64,000 bases of DNA, from assembly GCA_037953745.1 (NCBI GenBank), contig JBAKBP010010360.1, positions 1 to 64,000 on the forward strand. Direction: 5' to 3'. The DNA is from Lithodes maja (taxonomy: Eukaryota; Arthropoda; Malacostraca; Decapoda; Lithodidae). The notes under the pieces were generated by a model, which made no database searches, was not told the DNA's origin, and saw only the letters and a list, made by a program, of their open reading frames with translations. Within the stretch, counting starts at the first letter, position 1. Each line of letters opens with the position of its first letter. A program made the translations under genes and the position numbers. This document shows positions 53,715 to 63,700 of this stretch, in pieces.

Positions 53715-54239
53715 ATGTCCATCCTACGAGGACAGGTCGAAGAGTTCTGCGACAGAGTCCCAATTCAACGAAAAAGATTTTGCATCCCAGGAGCTGGACT
53801 GGACGACATTGTGGAAGCCTTCGAAGACACCACAAAGGATGCAAATGAAAATACCCTTTTTGTCATCCATGCTGGTTCAAATGACGTCATGCGCACCAGA
53901 TCCGAAGAGTTGATGGAGAAATATCGCAAGATGATCCAGCACTACAAAAACAAGTCAAGGAATATCATCATCTCAGGCATTCTCCCCAAGATCGACGCAC
54001 CTGACAAATTCTACGACAAGGCCTTCAGCACAAATAGCCGACTAAAACATTTGTGTCTGAGGGAAGAAGTTGAATTCATCAACCTCTGGGACAACTTCTA
54101 CAACCAGCCTACTCTGTTCCGCAAGGATGGCACTCATCTAAACCCTGTGGGTTCAGCACGCATGGGTCGTCTCCTACACGAAGCAGTCCGCAGCCATGGA
54201 TCAAAAAACGCCATCCGAGAAGAAGCAGCAGTGACATAA
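53715..54239 (+). CDS. LINE-A ORF1 fragment, SGNH-hydrolase-like esterase (174 aa)
   Basis: CR1-type LINE ORF1 proteins carry an esterase domain. Visible here: IPGAGLDDI (~24-32), the HAGSNDV block (~51-57) with conserved Gly and Asn, and DGTHLNPVG (~138-146) with the Asp-x-x-His pair of SGNH hydrolases. The N-terminal block with the catalytic Ser (GDS) and any RNA-binding or zinc-finger part are missing, so the LINE is 5'-truncated. The Met at 53715 may lie in flanking minisatellite sequence and is not a trustworthy start. A decayed relative is at 1070-1200. Confidence 0.82.
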   Translation: MSILRGQVEEFCDRVPIQRKRFCIPGAGLDDIVEAFEDTTKDANENTLFVIHAGSNDVMRTRSEELMEKYRKMIQHYKNKSRNIIISGILPKIDAPDKFYDKAFSTNSRLKHLCLREEVEFINLWDNFYNQPTLFRKDGTHLNPVGSARMGRLLHEAVRSHGSKNAIREEAAVT

Positions 54240-54322
54240 ATCATCCAACGCCAAGAAAAACACAGAGGCAACCGAGGACCACCAGCGATAAGGACCGGAG
54301 ACAGCGAGGACCGAGGACAGCC

Positions 54323-57202
54323 ATGAACATAAATGTAGATCCGACAAGAACCAAAAATATTATTAAAGCGCGTTCCGTGAGTTCTAAAATAACAAATTTA
54401 AAGGTTTTCTATGCAAACGCTCGTAGCATACGCAATACATTTTCAGATTTAGAGGAGCTAGTGTTTACAGAAAATTATGATGTGATTGGCATAACAGAAT
54501 CTTGGCTCAATACAGAAGATAGAGACTTTTTAGCAGAGTATTCACTTCCCGGTTATGTAATGTTTGAGAAAAGCCGAATAAATCGAAATGGAGGTGGCGT
54601 TTTACTTTATATCAAAGAAAGTCTTAACCCTACCCTCTTGTCAAAACCTCAAATTGTGAACGTCGACGCATCTTTTGTGCTAATAAAGAATAATAAAGGT
54701 ACCAAAATAATACTTGCATTAATATACAGACCTCCAGCTCAATCAGTGCAAACTGACCGAGAAATTTACGAACAAATTGCAGATGTAAGTAACTCACAAG
54801 ATACCGTAATTTTTGGTGACTTTAATTTACCTGTGACCAAGTGGGGCGATACTCTTACTTCACACTCCGGACACGACTTGTATACGAACTTGCAAGAGAG
54901 TTCGCTTTATCAATTTGTTGGAACGCCGACCCGTGGTAATAACGTTCTTGACATTGTACTTGCAACAAAAGAAGAATTAATAGAGAATTTGAATGTTGGT
55001 GATGAATTCAGTAACAGCGACCATCATACGATAACTTTCACTTTAAACTTTACTAGTAACGAACCAAATAGTAGCATCGAAAAAGTCCCTAATTTCAAGA
55101 AAGCAAACTTTCCTAAACTTAGAGCTATGTTTAAAGAAACTGACTGGAGCTTTTTAATTCACAATAACGACATAAATACATCTTGGAAGTTATTCGAAGC
55201 CACTTACCTAAAAGCAGTGCAAGACTGCATACCATCGAAAACTCGGCGTCCAGGCCATAATAATAAGCCCAAATGGTGGAATAAAGATATTTCAAACTGC
55301 CTGCTTGCTAAAAAATTTGCTAATGATAGATTAAAATCCTCACAAAATGACGAAGAACGGGTGAAATTTGTAGAGCTACGACGCAAAGCCAAAAAGTTAA
55401 TTAAGCAAAGTAAAAAGACCTTAGAGTTACATATTGCGAATCAAAGTAAAACAAACCCGAAAGAATTCTATAGTTATATCAGAAAGAAAAAAGTAGTTAC
55501 TTCAACTGTTGGACCGTTAGTCGATGAAAATGGAGAATACACCAAAGACGAAGAACAAATGAGTAATGCCCTCAATACCTTCTTTGCATCAGTTTTTACA
55601 ACAGAAGACCTCAGTGATATCCCTACACCATCGCCGATTCAGATTGATAATTCAGATGTTTTAAGCAATATCACCGTTACAGAGAGAGAAGTATTGAATT
55701 GTTTAGATAAACTCAAGGTAAATAAAACGCCTGGACCTGATACAATCTCGCCTAGAGTTCTAAAGGAAGCTAAGGATGAGCTCTCTAAACCACTGACATT
55801 ACTATTCAATAAATCCTTGCAGTCTGGAACTATGCCCGACCAGTGGAAGCTAGCCAACGTAACACCGATATTCAAAAAAGGCAGCAAATCCCTATCCAGT
55901 AACTATCGTCCAATTAGCTTAACCTCAGTTGTATGTAAAATGCTAGAAACGGTCATAAGAGACAGACTCGTAAATCACTTAGAGGAAAATAACATACTTA
56001 AAGATACTCAACACGGCTTTCGTAAAAAACGTTCCTGTTTAACAAACCTCTTAGACTTCTTCCACGATATCCTCAACCTCTACGATGAGAGTAAAGCTGT
56101 AGATATTATATACCTTGATTTTCAAAAGGCCTTTGACAAAGTTCCCCACAAACGTTTACTGCTAAAACTAAAAGCGCATGGAATACAAGACGGTGTGTTG
56201 AAATGGATAGAAAATTGGCTCAGCGACAGAAAGCAAAGAGTAGTCATAAACGGTAAGGCATCAAAATGGACCAATGTAAGTAGCGGGGTACCCCAGGGAT
56301 CGGTACTAGGACCAATTCTCTTTCTAATTTACATCAACGACATAGATGAGGGTCTCACCTGTACAATCTCAAAATTTGCTGACGATACAAAAATTGCAAA
56401 TAGCGTACTCTCAAAAGAACAAGTTGACGATATGCAACACAATCTAGATAAATTGTCATGTTGGGCCCAAATTTGGCAAATGAGTTTCAATGCGGATAAA
56501 TGTAAAGTACTACATATCGGATACCTAAATGAGAAAGCAAACTATTCGATGAATGGCACTCAGCTTAAGAATGTAAACAGAGAAACCGATCTGGGAGTAA
56601 CAATATCGAGTAACCTAAAACCGAGTCAACAATGTTCAGAAGTTGTTAAGAAGGCAAACAAAATAATTGGCTTTATAGGCAGGTCATTTGAGCATAAATC
56701 CAAAGAAGTTATCCTAACCCTTTACAATTCCTTAGTCCGCCCTCTTCTGGAATACTGCGTTCAATCCTGGTGCCCTTATTACCAAAAAGATATAAACAAG
56801 CTAGAACGAGTTCAACGTAGAGTTACCAAAATGATACCTAGCCTAAAGAACAAACCATACGAAGAGCGTCTTAGAGAATTAAATCTATTTCCTTTAACCC
56901 AGCGCAGATTAAGAGGTGACTTAATTCAAGTGTTCAAAATCATCAAAGGCATCGACAATATGAACTGTAGTAAGTACTTCACTATCGACCAATCTAATTA
57001 CACGCGGGGAAACGGTTGCAAAATTATTGGTAAATCTTTTAACTCGCACGAATCTAAGAATTTCTTCTTCAATCGAGTTGTCAACTTGTGGAATGGGCTT
57101 CCCCGAAACGTTATAGACTGCATCACCGTTGATTCATTTAAACTCCGCCTAGACAAATATCTCGCATCAAACCCGCGACTGACTGCGTTTGTAAATGAAT
57201 AA
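54323..57202 (+). CDS. LINE-A ORF2: endonuclease and reverse transcriptase (959 aa)
   Basis: The only full-length intact retroelement protein here. Endonuclease at ~25-242: YANARSIRN (30-38), ITESW with E59, GDFNLP (165-170), SDHH (232-235). RT from ~460: KTPGPDTISPRVL, WKLANVTPIFKKG, NYRPISLTSVVCKMLE (fingers), QHGFRKKRSC, YLDFQKAFDKVPHK (motif A, D599), SGVPQGSVLGPILFLIYIND (motif B), KFADDTK (motif C, D687 and D688), then thumb and a C-terminal domain ending NPRLTAFVNE. All catalytic residues expected for target-primed reverse transcription are present. It nicks DNA and copies its own RNA in the nucleus. Start chosen at the first ATG after ORF1; the first ~20 residues are not conserved. 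Activity would still need ORF1 and a promoter, which this copy lacks. Confidence 0.95.
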   Translation: MNINVDPTRTKNIIKARSVSSKITNLKVFYANARSIRNTFSDLEELVFTENYDVIGITESWLNTEDRDFLAEYSLPGYVMFEKSRINRNGGGVLLYIKESLNPTLLSKPQIVNVDASFVLIKNNKGTKIILALIYRPPAQSVQTDREIYEQIADVSNSQDTVIFGDFNLPVTKWGDTLTSHSGHDLYTNLQESSLYQFVGTPTRGNNVLDIVLATKEELIENLNVGDEFSNSDHHTITFTLNFTSNEPNSSIEKVPNFKKANFPKLRAMFKETDWSFLIHNNDINTSWKLFEATYLKAVQDCIPSKTRRPGHNNKPKWWNKDISNCLLAKKFANDRLKSSQNDEERVKFVELRRKAKKLIKQSKKTLELHIANQSKTNPKEFYSYIRKKKVVTSTVGPLVDENGEYTKDEEQMSNALNTFFASVFTTEDLSDIPTPSPIQIDNSDVLSNITVTEREVLNCLDKLKVNKTPGPDTISPRVLKEAKDELSKPLTLLFNKSLQSGTMPDQWKLANVTPIFKKGSKSLSSNYRPISLTSVVCKMLETVIRDRLVNHLEENNILKDTQHGFRKKRSCLTNLLDFFHDILNLYDESKAVDIIYLDFQKAFDKVPHKRLLLKLKAHGIQDGVLKWIENWLSDRKQRVVINGKASKWTNVSSGVPQGSVLGPILFLIYINDIDEGLTCTISKFADDTKIANSVLSKEQVDDMQHNLDKLSCWAQIWQMSFNADKCKVLHIGYLNEKANYSMNGTQLKNVNRETDLGVTISSNLKPSQQCSEVVKKANKIIGFIGRSFEHKSKEVILTLYNSLVRPLLEYCVQSWCPYYQKDINKLERVQRRVTKMIPSLKNKPYEERLRELNLFPLTQRRLRGDLIQVFKIIKGIDNMNCSKYFTIDQSNYTRGNGCKIIGKSFNSHESKNFFFNRVVNLWNGLPRNVIDCITVDSFKLRLDKYLASNPRLTAFVNE

Positions 57203-57420
57203 CTTTATTTTATCCCCCCCTCAGTTACTAACCCATCTGTCCCCTACTAACTTCCTAATCCTGCCACGGACATTAGTTCCAGGGCAGTAATTCCCTTTCC
57301 AATGTTCCCTTACCCACTCTAAACCACTGTTTGGACACTTGATCCTCAGTGTTTTGGAGGACAAGCAACCTAGAAGGGTCACTGGATCTGTTGTTGCTTG
57401 ATTTCCTTTGTACTCCTTTG

Positions 57421-58440
57421 TACACCTTCCACTCATGTACACACCCTCCACCCATGTACACACCCTCCAGCCATGTACACACCCTCCACACATGTACACA
57501 CCCTCCACCCATGTACACACCCTCCACCCATGTACACACTCTCCAGCCATGTACACACCTTCCACTCATGTACACACCCTCCACCCATGTACACACCCTC
57601 CAGCCATGTACACACCCTCCACTCATGTACACACCCTCCACCCATGTACACACCCTCCAGCCATGTACACACCCTCCAGCCATGTACACACCCTCCAGCC
57701 ATGTACACACCCTCCAGCCATGTACACACCCTCCAGCCATGTACACACCCTCCACCCATGTACACACCCTCCAGCCATGTACACACCCTCCACTCATGTA
57801 CACACCCTCCACCCATGTACACACCCTCCAGCCATGTACACACCCTCCAGCCATGTACACACCCTCTACCCATGTACACACCCTCCCCTCATGTACACAC
57901 CCTCCACCCATGTACACACCCTCTACTCATGTACACACCCTCCACCCATGTAGGGTGTGTACACACCCTCCACCCATGTACACACCCTCCAGCCATGTAC
58001 ACACCCTCCAGCCATGTACACACCCTCCAGCCATGTACACACCCTCCAGCCATGTACACACCCTCCCCTCATGTACACACCCTCCACCCATGTACACACC
58101 CTCCACCCATGTACACACCCTCCACTCATGTACACACCCTCCACCCATGTACACACCCTCCCCTCATGTACACACCCTCCACCCATGTACACACCCTCCA
58201 CCCATGTACACACCCTCCACTCATGTACACACCCTCCACCCATGTACACACCCTCCACCCATGAACACACCCTCCAGCCATGTACACACCCTCCACCCAT
58301 GTACACACCCTCCACTCATGTACAGACCCTCCACCCATGTACACACCCTCCAGCCATGTACACACCCTCCACTCATATACACACCCTCCACTCATGTACA
58401 CACCCTCCACCTATGTACACACTCTCCACCACCCATGTAC
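57421..58440. repeat. 19-bp minisatellite, about 54 copies
   Basis: Unit CATGTACACACCCTCCACC, with position variants CCACCC, CCAGCC, CCACTC and CCCCTC before ATG. It starts at the LINE-A 3' terminus. One irregular joint at 57953-57968 is the perfect palindrome GGGTGTGTACACACCC. The last unit before 58441 carries an extra CAC. His/Pro/Thr-rich and Gly/Val/Cys-rich ORFs on both strands are artefacts. Confidence 0.97.
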
Positions 58441-58609
58441 CAGGCTGGGAAATTAGTGTTGCGAATCTACTTGCCCCGGGCTAGTGGCTTCTGAAATTTA
58501 CTTGCCCTGACATATCTTGTACTTGTACACTGTAAGACATTTCGCTCGCTAAGTACCACATACATTCACAAACATGTCACCTAAAATCACGGTACAGTAC
58601 GTTAGAGGA

Positions 58610-58850
58610 AATTTAGGTGTGTTGGAAAGAAGTGTAGTGTGATTTTGAAGTGTAGTGAAATGATTAAATGAATAGTAAGTGTCTATGAGAGGTAGCTGGA
58701 TTACTCTCTGTGTAGGTGAGGCACCTATAGAAAAAGTGGGGGAAGCCTGGCAAATGAAGCAGGAGTTTCAGTAACTCGTTATCATATGGCTATGTGGCCT
58801 CCCCTGGGTACTGTCCTGCTCGACTGGTGCCTACAATCTCCCCAATAAAA
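58610..58850 (-). pseudogene. LINE-B 5' leader fragment, minus strand
   Basis: The reverse complement shares GGGGAGATTGTAGGCACC, GAAACTCCTGCTTCATTTGC and GTGCCTCACCTACACAGAGA with 48340-48560. No coding part follows. It may be a separate repeat captured as the LINE-B leader. Confidence 0.78.
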
Positions 58851-58859
58851 AACTTCACG

Positions 58860-59370
58860 ACTAGCAATATTCAATTTTACAAGTCCAAGCAGACTACAGT
58901 ATAGGTCCGTGTGGTCGTGTTAACTCCAAGGCGCGTAGCGCGACGCACAGGACCAAATAAAACAAAAAGGGATCCGTTAGGGCCTAGAGGATAAACCAGA
59001 GTATATGCACGAGAACAATAATTAAATTTGGTTCGGTAATAACCGAAAAATAGCAATTTTCAATAAGCGTTGCCCTAAGAAGAAGAAGAAGAAGAAGAAG
59101 AACGACTGTGTAAGCCCTTGAGATCCTTCACTTCACCCAAATAGGGTGTCGAATTGGACGTCGATCCAAAAAGCCCTTCAATTCCAGAACAACAACAGCC
59201 TCCTTCGCTTCACGCGCAGACCTAATACGTTGAATACGGCAAATAACATTTCTAGAAACAGGCAGCCGTAGTCTATGGCATCACATTACAAATTCATAGT
59301 TCATTATTGACGTATACCGGGGAGAGAGAGTGAGTGTTTACGGCTATACTGAATATTAAATCACAACACT
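58860..59370. other. hAT interior with a (GAA)n run
   Basis: AGAAGAAGAAGAAGAAGAAG at 59077-59103. No gene recognised. Confidence 0.5.
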
Positions 59371-59377
59371 GACTTAA

Positions 59378-59586
59378 CCCCTTCATTACCGGTGACGTCC
59401 ATTTCAATATATTCTGGCTACTATTAAATTATATAATTCAGTTTAAAAGGGGCCTCCAGCAATTAACAGGCTTCGAATTATCTCACTTGACCTTTTTTAT
59501 AACAGCACACATCCTTCTTAAACTACACAAAATAGTATAAATCTAGCTAGAACAAAATTATAAACACGTCGCCGGTACAGAAGGGG
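59378..59586. mobile_element. T4 MITE, complete, TTAA target duplication
   Basis: TTAA at 59374-59377 and 59587-59590. Ends CCCCTTCATTACCGGTGACG and CGTCGCCGGTACAGAAGGGG are long inverted repeats. 209 bp. It is the best reference copy of T4 in the window. Confidence 0.93.
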
Positions 59587-59832
59587 TTAAGGAAGATGTG
59601 TCTGTCTGTCAAATAGTCTGATACAGCAAAATTCTGATAATTCGAACACGAATAATCCAAAATTCCCAATAGCCCGATTTTTTGAAGATCGGAATTAAAA
59701 ACATTAAAATGGGGAGAAATAGAAAAAAACAATAACAAATACACAGCAATATCGGCGAAGTGGAGAGAAGCGTAGGTGAAGACGATGCCAATCTGTTACC
59801 CTACAACCAGCATCTATGGATTATAGTATAAA

Positions 59833-60039
59833 GGCGGTATCACACGAGCGTTTTTTCCGGCAATTTTTACGAGCAATTGTAGTCTGGTACCTTTAAAATT
59901 CAAGTTTTATCAGAATTCAGCCCCCTACCATAATCTACCTTCAGTCTAGTTTCCGATGCCAATGTGAAAAAGCCTCAAAATATCATGACAATTCTTGCTC
60001 ATGGAAAATTGACGGAAAAAGCCCCCGTGTGATACCGGC
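59833..60039. mobile_element. T6 MITE, TTAA-type
   Basis: Flanks TAAA (59829-59832, mutated) and TTAA (60040-60043). Ends GGCGGTATCACACGAGCG and CCCCCGTGTGATACCGGC. Internal CAGTCTAGTTTCCGATGCCA matches 32188-32393. Confidence 0.9.
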
Positions 60040-60093
60040 TTAACACTGACCACTGACCAACAGCTTTGCCACCAACACCATCTACAAGCTTAA

Positions 60094-60455
60094 GGGGACA
60101 TGGGCCTGTTTTAGGGACCACTTTCTCCCTCATGTTTAGCCCCATTAGTTTACAGATGTTAAGATGTTTGCCCCATTAGTTAGTCGATCTTAAAGCCTTT
60201 CGCTCCATTTCGTCGTCAATATTTAGACCTTTCGTGCTATTTAGGTGTCGATCTTTTCCCTGGCGAACGATAGTGAACCTGTAATGTTGGAAGAAGCGGC
60301 CTTCGGCCGGGACATTTTTCTACCGAAAAATGTACAAACTAATCTAGAAGGGGGATCTAATGGATGTTTTTTTTTAATTTGATGGAGGTCTAGGGAGGAA
60401 ACTATAAAAAGAATGAATACATGCAAAAAACGCCCAAAAAGTGAACCATCCCCCC
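60094..60455 (-). mobile_element. T5 element, complete, TTAA target duplication
   Basis: TTAA at 60090-60093 and 60456-60459. Ends GGGGACATGGGCC and the complement of GGGGGGATGGTTC. On the minus strand it has the whole T5 order, CATTTTTCGGTAGAAAAATG then GCCGAAGGCCG, then the CTAATGGGGC sub-repeats. This copy defines both ends of the family: 362 bp. Confidence 0.9.
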
Positions 60456-60459
60456 TTAA

Positions 60460-61497
60460 CAAGCTTTAGTATCCCTTTCAATTCAAGTTCGTAACATTAC
60501 GAGATTCACGGCAAAGCAATAACGACAATTCTTAGGCCACCATGATATCATAGGATTGACACGGCTACATTTAGCCTAACTTGTTTCAATTTTCCTGTTT
60601 TTGTTTTCTTTATCTGTATTATTGATTCTTGTGTTGTCATTGCATCTGATATAAATCAATATTGACAGTATTGACAATATTGACAGTATTGACAATATTG
60701 ACAGTATAGTATTCGACAACCGATTAGCTGTTTACTGTTTACTCCGCACACCGCACACCAAGTTTCGTCGGTCTCAGACTCCGTCTACTAAAGGGTTACC
60801 GCAGCGATGTTTTCGTACATTAATTATATACCTGTATTTGTACCAGAGTAGAAGACTTTTGGGATAGAGCTAGGTTACTATACAGACTCTTAGGAGACAG
60901 AGGTTTTGTTGCAAGTAAATTGTTGCATACATTTAATCTTTTTAAGGTCAATTATTGTGACTGTATTTTAAAATTTGATATCAATAATTTTAATCAAGCA
61001 TTATTAACTTGAAGTTTCGCTTAAAGCCTCTGCTTACTTATTGTCTGTATATATTAATTGTTTATCATTTTCTATTGTTATTATTATTATTTTTTATAAT
61101 TGATTGTAATTGTTAAAAGAGTACTCTTTTGTTTAAATCTATTGTGCCTTCTTCAAATTTTAAAATATTTATATTTATTATATTATATATAATCATTGTC
61201 GATAGGATTAATTGCTTGCTTTTGCGATTTCCTTAGTTTATTTGTACAATAAATGTAGGTTATTTGTAGGGTAGTAATTGTTAGGGGTCACTTGAAGCAT
61301 GTTATGCTTACAGGTACCTACCCGATAGCACTATCGTTAGTGAGCTATATTTGTATTTTGTACTATTGTTATTATCTTGTCAAGTTGCAAATTTGATTTT
61401 AATATAACATTTGACACTTAATGTAGTTTCTTTATTCATGCAGAGTTTAGTATAATTTACCAGAACGTCCCCGACTTCCCAAATTGACTAATTCCTT
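60460..61497. other. hAT interior, AT-rich, short TATTGACAA repeats
   Basis: ATTGACAGTATTGACAAT repeats about five times at 60660-60712. No gene seen in the rest. Confidence 0.5.
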
Positions 61498-62155
61498 GAA
61501 CGTGACTACAGTGCGTTGGTATGAACGTGACTACAGTGCGTTGGTATGAACGTGACTACAGTGCGTTGGTATGAACGTGACTACAGTGCGTTGGTATGAA
61601 CGTGACTACAGTGCGTTGGTATGAACGTGACTACAGTGCGTTGGTATGAACGTGACTACAGTGCGTTGGTATGAACGTGACTACAGTGCGTTGGTATGAA
61701 CGTGACTACAGTGCGTTGGTATGAACGTGACTACAGTGCGTTGGTATGAACGTGACTACAGTGCGTTGGTATGAACGTGACTACAGTGCGTTGGTATGAA
61801 CGTGACTACAGTGCGTTGGTATGAACGTGACTACAGTGCGTTGGTATGAACGTGACTACAGTGCGTTGGTATGAACGTGACTACAGTGCGTTGGTATGAA
61901 CGTGACTACAGTGCATTGGTATGAACGTGACTACAGTGCGTTGGTATGAACGTGACTACAGTGCGTTGGTATGTGTGCGATTAACGTGACTACAGTGCGT
62001 TGGTATGTGTGCGATTAACGTGACTACAGTGCGTTGGTATGTGTGCGATTAACGTGACTACAGTGCGTTGGTATGTGTGCGATTAACGTGACTACAGTGC
62101 GTTGGTATGTGTGCGATTAACGTGACTACAGTGCGTTGGTATGTGTGCGATTAGT
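61498..62155. repeat. 25-bp minisatellite turning into a 34-bp variant
   Basis: About 19 units of GAACGTGACTACAGTGCGTT plus GGTAT, then about six units in which GTGTGCGATT is added, giving 34 bp. Nearly no substitutions (one GCATTGG). It lies inside the hAT-like element. Confidence 0.97.
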
Positions 62156-62533
62156 TTGCTTGGGAACCAGATTAACATGCTCATGTAGTGATGTACACCC
62201 TATGTGGTGGATTGTGTTCTTTTATTTATAAATAATTATTTTATTTAAGCGTTGTTTCCACATAGCGATTTTGATTCGTTGTTTTGTCTTTTTTACTGTG
62301 TTCGTATACGTTTTGGTTTGTTTATTTTGCAAGTTTTACATTATAATTATATATGTATGTATACATTTTATTGCAGCGTTATGTAAGGTAGTATTACAAA
62401 ATTTCACTTGTCCCCCGGGCCACTGCCGGGCAGACTAACATTGAAAATCACTAGCCCGGCTACATATCCGGGCTAGTCCGGGCTGCCATTTCCCAAGATA
62501 CATAGACTAAGTATCTTGCCATTTCCCAGCCTG

Positions 62534-63230
62534 CCAAGTACACACCCTCCACCACCCATGTATACACCCTACACCGCTCATGTACACACCCTCCACCACT
62601 CATGTACACACCCTCCACCACCCATGTATACACCCTACACCGCTCATGTACATACCCTCCACCACTCATGTACACACCCTCCACCACCCATGTACAACCC
62701 CTCCACCATTCATGTACACACCCTCCACCACTCATGTACACACCCTCCACTACCCATGTACACCCCCTCCACCACTCATGTACAATCCCTCCACCACCCA
62801 TGTACACACCCTCCACCATTCATGAACACACCCTCCACCACTTATGTACACACCCTCCACCACTCATGTACACTCCCTCCACCACCCATGTACACACCTT
62901 CCGCCACGCATGTACACACCCTCCACCACCCATGTAAACCCCCTCCACCACTCATGTACACACCCTCTACCACACATGTACACACCCTCCACCATCCATG
63001 TAACCAGAACGCCCCATCCACGCACAACACCACCATCCATCTTTGCATCATCCACATATGTACAACCCCTCCACCCAAGTACACCTTCACACATGTATAC
63101 ACCCTCCACTACCCATGTACACACTCACCACCCATGTAACCAAAACACACTCCACCCACGTAGACCTCCGCCACCCCTGTACACCCTTTTCACCCACACC
63201 ACCCATGTATACTCACACCACCAAGTTATA
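62534..63230. repeat. 22-bp minisatellite, continuation of the 57421 array
   Basis: Unit CATGTACACACCCTCCACCA plus CC, with many variants and decay after 63000. It is the same repeat as 57421-58440 with an added CAC; the hAT-like element separates them. Confidence 0.93.
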
Positions 63231-63320
63231 ATAAACGTGCTTGCCCGTGACTGTACATCTACTAAAAGAGGAGATATCGGCATTTTGACAGTGTAGGGTT
63301 TATATAAATATGTGTCAACC

Positions 63321-63358
63321 ACACACACATACACACACACACACACACACAAGCACAC
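63321..63358. repeat. (CA)n microsatellite
   Basis: CA run just upstream of the SINE head. Confidence 0.93.
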
Positions 63359-63361
63359 ACA

Positions 63362-63700
63362 GCCCGTAGCCTAGTAGGTAGAGCTCTCGTCTCACACACG
63401 AGGGGTCGGGGGTTCAATCCCCGGCCGGGCGGAGACAAATTGGGCTTGTCTCCTTTCATGTGTTAGCCTCAGTTCACCTAGCTGTAAATAGGTACCTGGA
63501 ATAAGTGGACGACGTTGTGACGTCCCATCTGGGGTTGGCAAAAATGGTACAAGGCGAGATGGGTATCATATGGTTCACCTAAGCTGATGGCTACCTAAGC
63601 CTTCGGGCGAGACGGTACCGTCTATAGTGAGAATGGTACCATACAGATCCACCCTAAGCCTTCGTTTCCGATGTCGCCAATTGGCTAAAAATACAGACTA
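63362..63700 (+). mobile_element. tRNA-Val-headed SINE S3
   Basis: 63362-63430 folds like a tRNA: acceptor start GCCCG with CGGGC, D arm GCCTAGTAGGTAGAGC, anticodon stem CTCGT/ACGAG with loop CTCACAC (CAC, Val), T arm CGGGGGTTCAATCCCCG. Two acceptor pairs mismatch. A SINE body follows (CACCTAGCTGTAAATAGGTA, CTAAGCCTTCGGGCGAGACG) to about 63700. A tail like GGGGCAAAATCAAAATCAAA near 63955 may be its true 3' end. Confidence 0.83.

Larger units (their letters stand above)
53700..57422 (+). mobile_element. LINE-A copy 2 (CR1-like), intact ORF2, truncated ORF1
   Basis: ORF1 (esterase-like, N-terminally cut), 83-bp spacer, full ORF2, ~220-bp 3' UTR ending CCTTTGTACTCCTTTGTAC, a short terminal repeat of the kind CR1-like elements carry. 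The 5' flank TGTACACCCTCCAGCCATGT (53697-53720) nearly matches TGTACACCTTCCACTCATGT just after the 3' end (about 57420-57440), a candidate target duplication that coincides with one minisatellite unit. Confidence 0.92.
58441..62533. mobile_element. hAT-like non-autonomous element, 4.1 kb, inside the minisatellite
   Basis: Starts CAGGCTGGGAAATTAG and ends ATTTCCCAGCCTG, a 13-bp terminal inverted repeat. Flanks CCATGTAC (58433-58440) and CCAAGTAC (62534-62541) match at 7 of 8, the hAT-size duplication, and both are minisatellite sequence. Subterminal copies of CCGGGCTAG and CTTGCCC/CTTGTCC occur at both ends, as hAT transposase-binding repeats often do. No transposase ORF is present. It carries a LINE-B leader fragment, three TTAA MITEs and a minisatellite. 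Confidence 0.87.

Noticed and set aside
57349..58494. 381-codon His/Pro/Thr-rich ORF and its antisense Gly/Val/Cys-rich partners
   Set aside because: Minisatellite shadow of the 19-bp array.
58441..62533. Autonomous hAT transposon
   Set aside because: No transposase ORF or hAT dimerisation motif could be found in any frame.
63362..63430. Functional tRNA-Val(CAC) gene
   Set aside because: Two acceptor-stem mismatches and a repeat-like body directly downstream fit a SINE head better.
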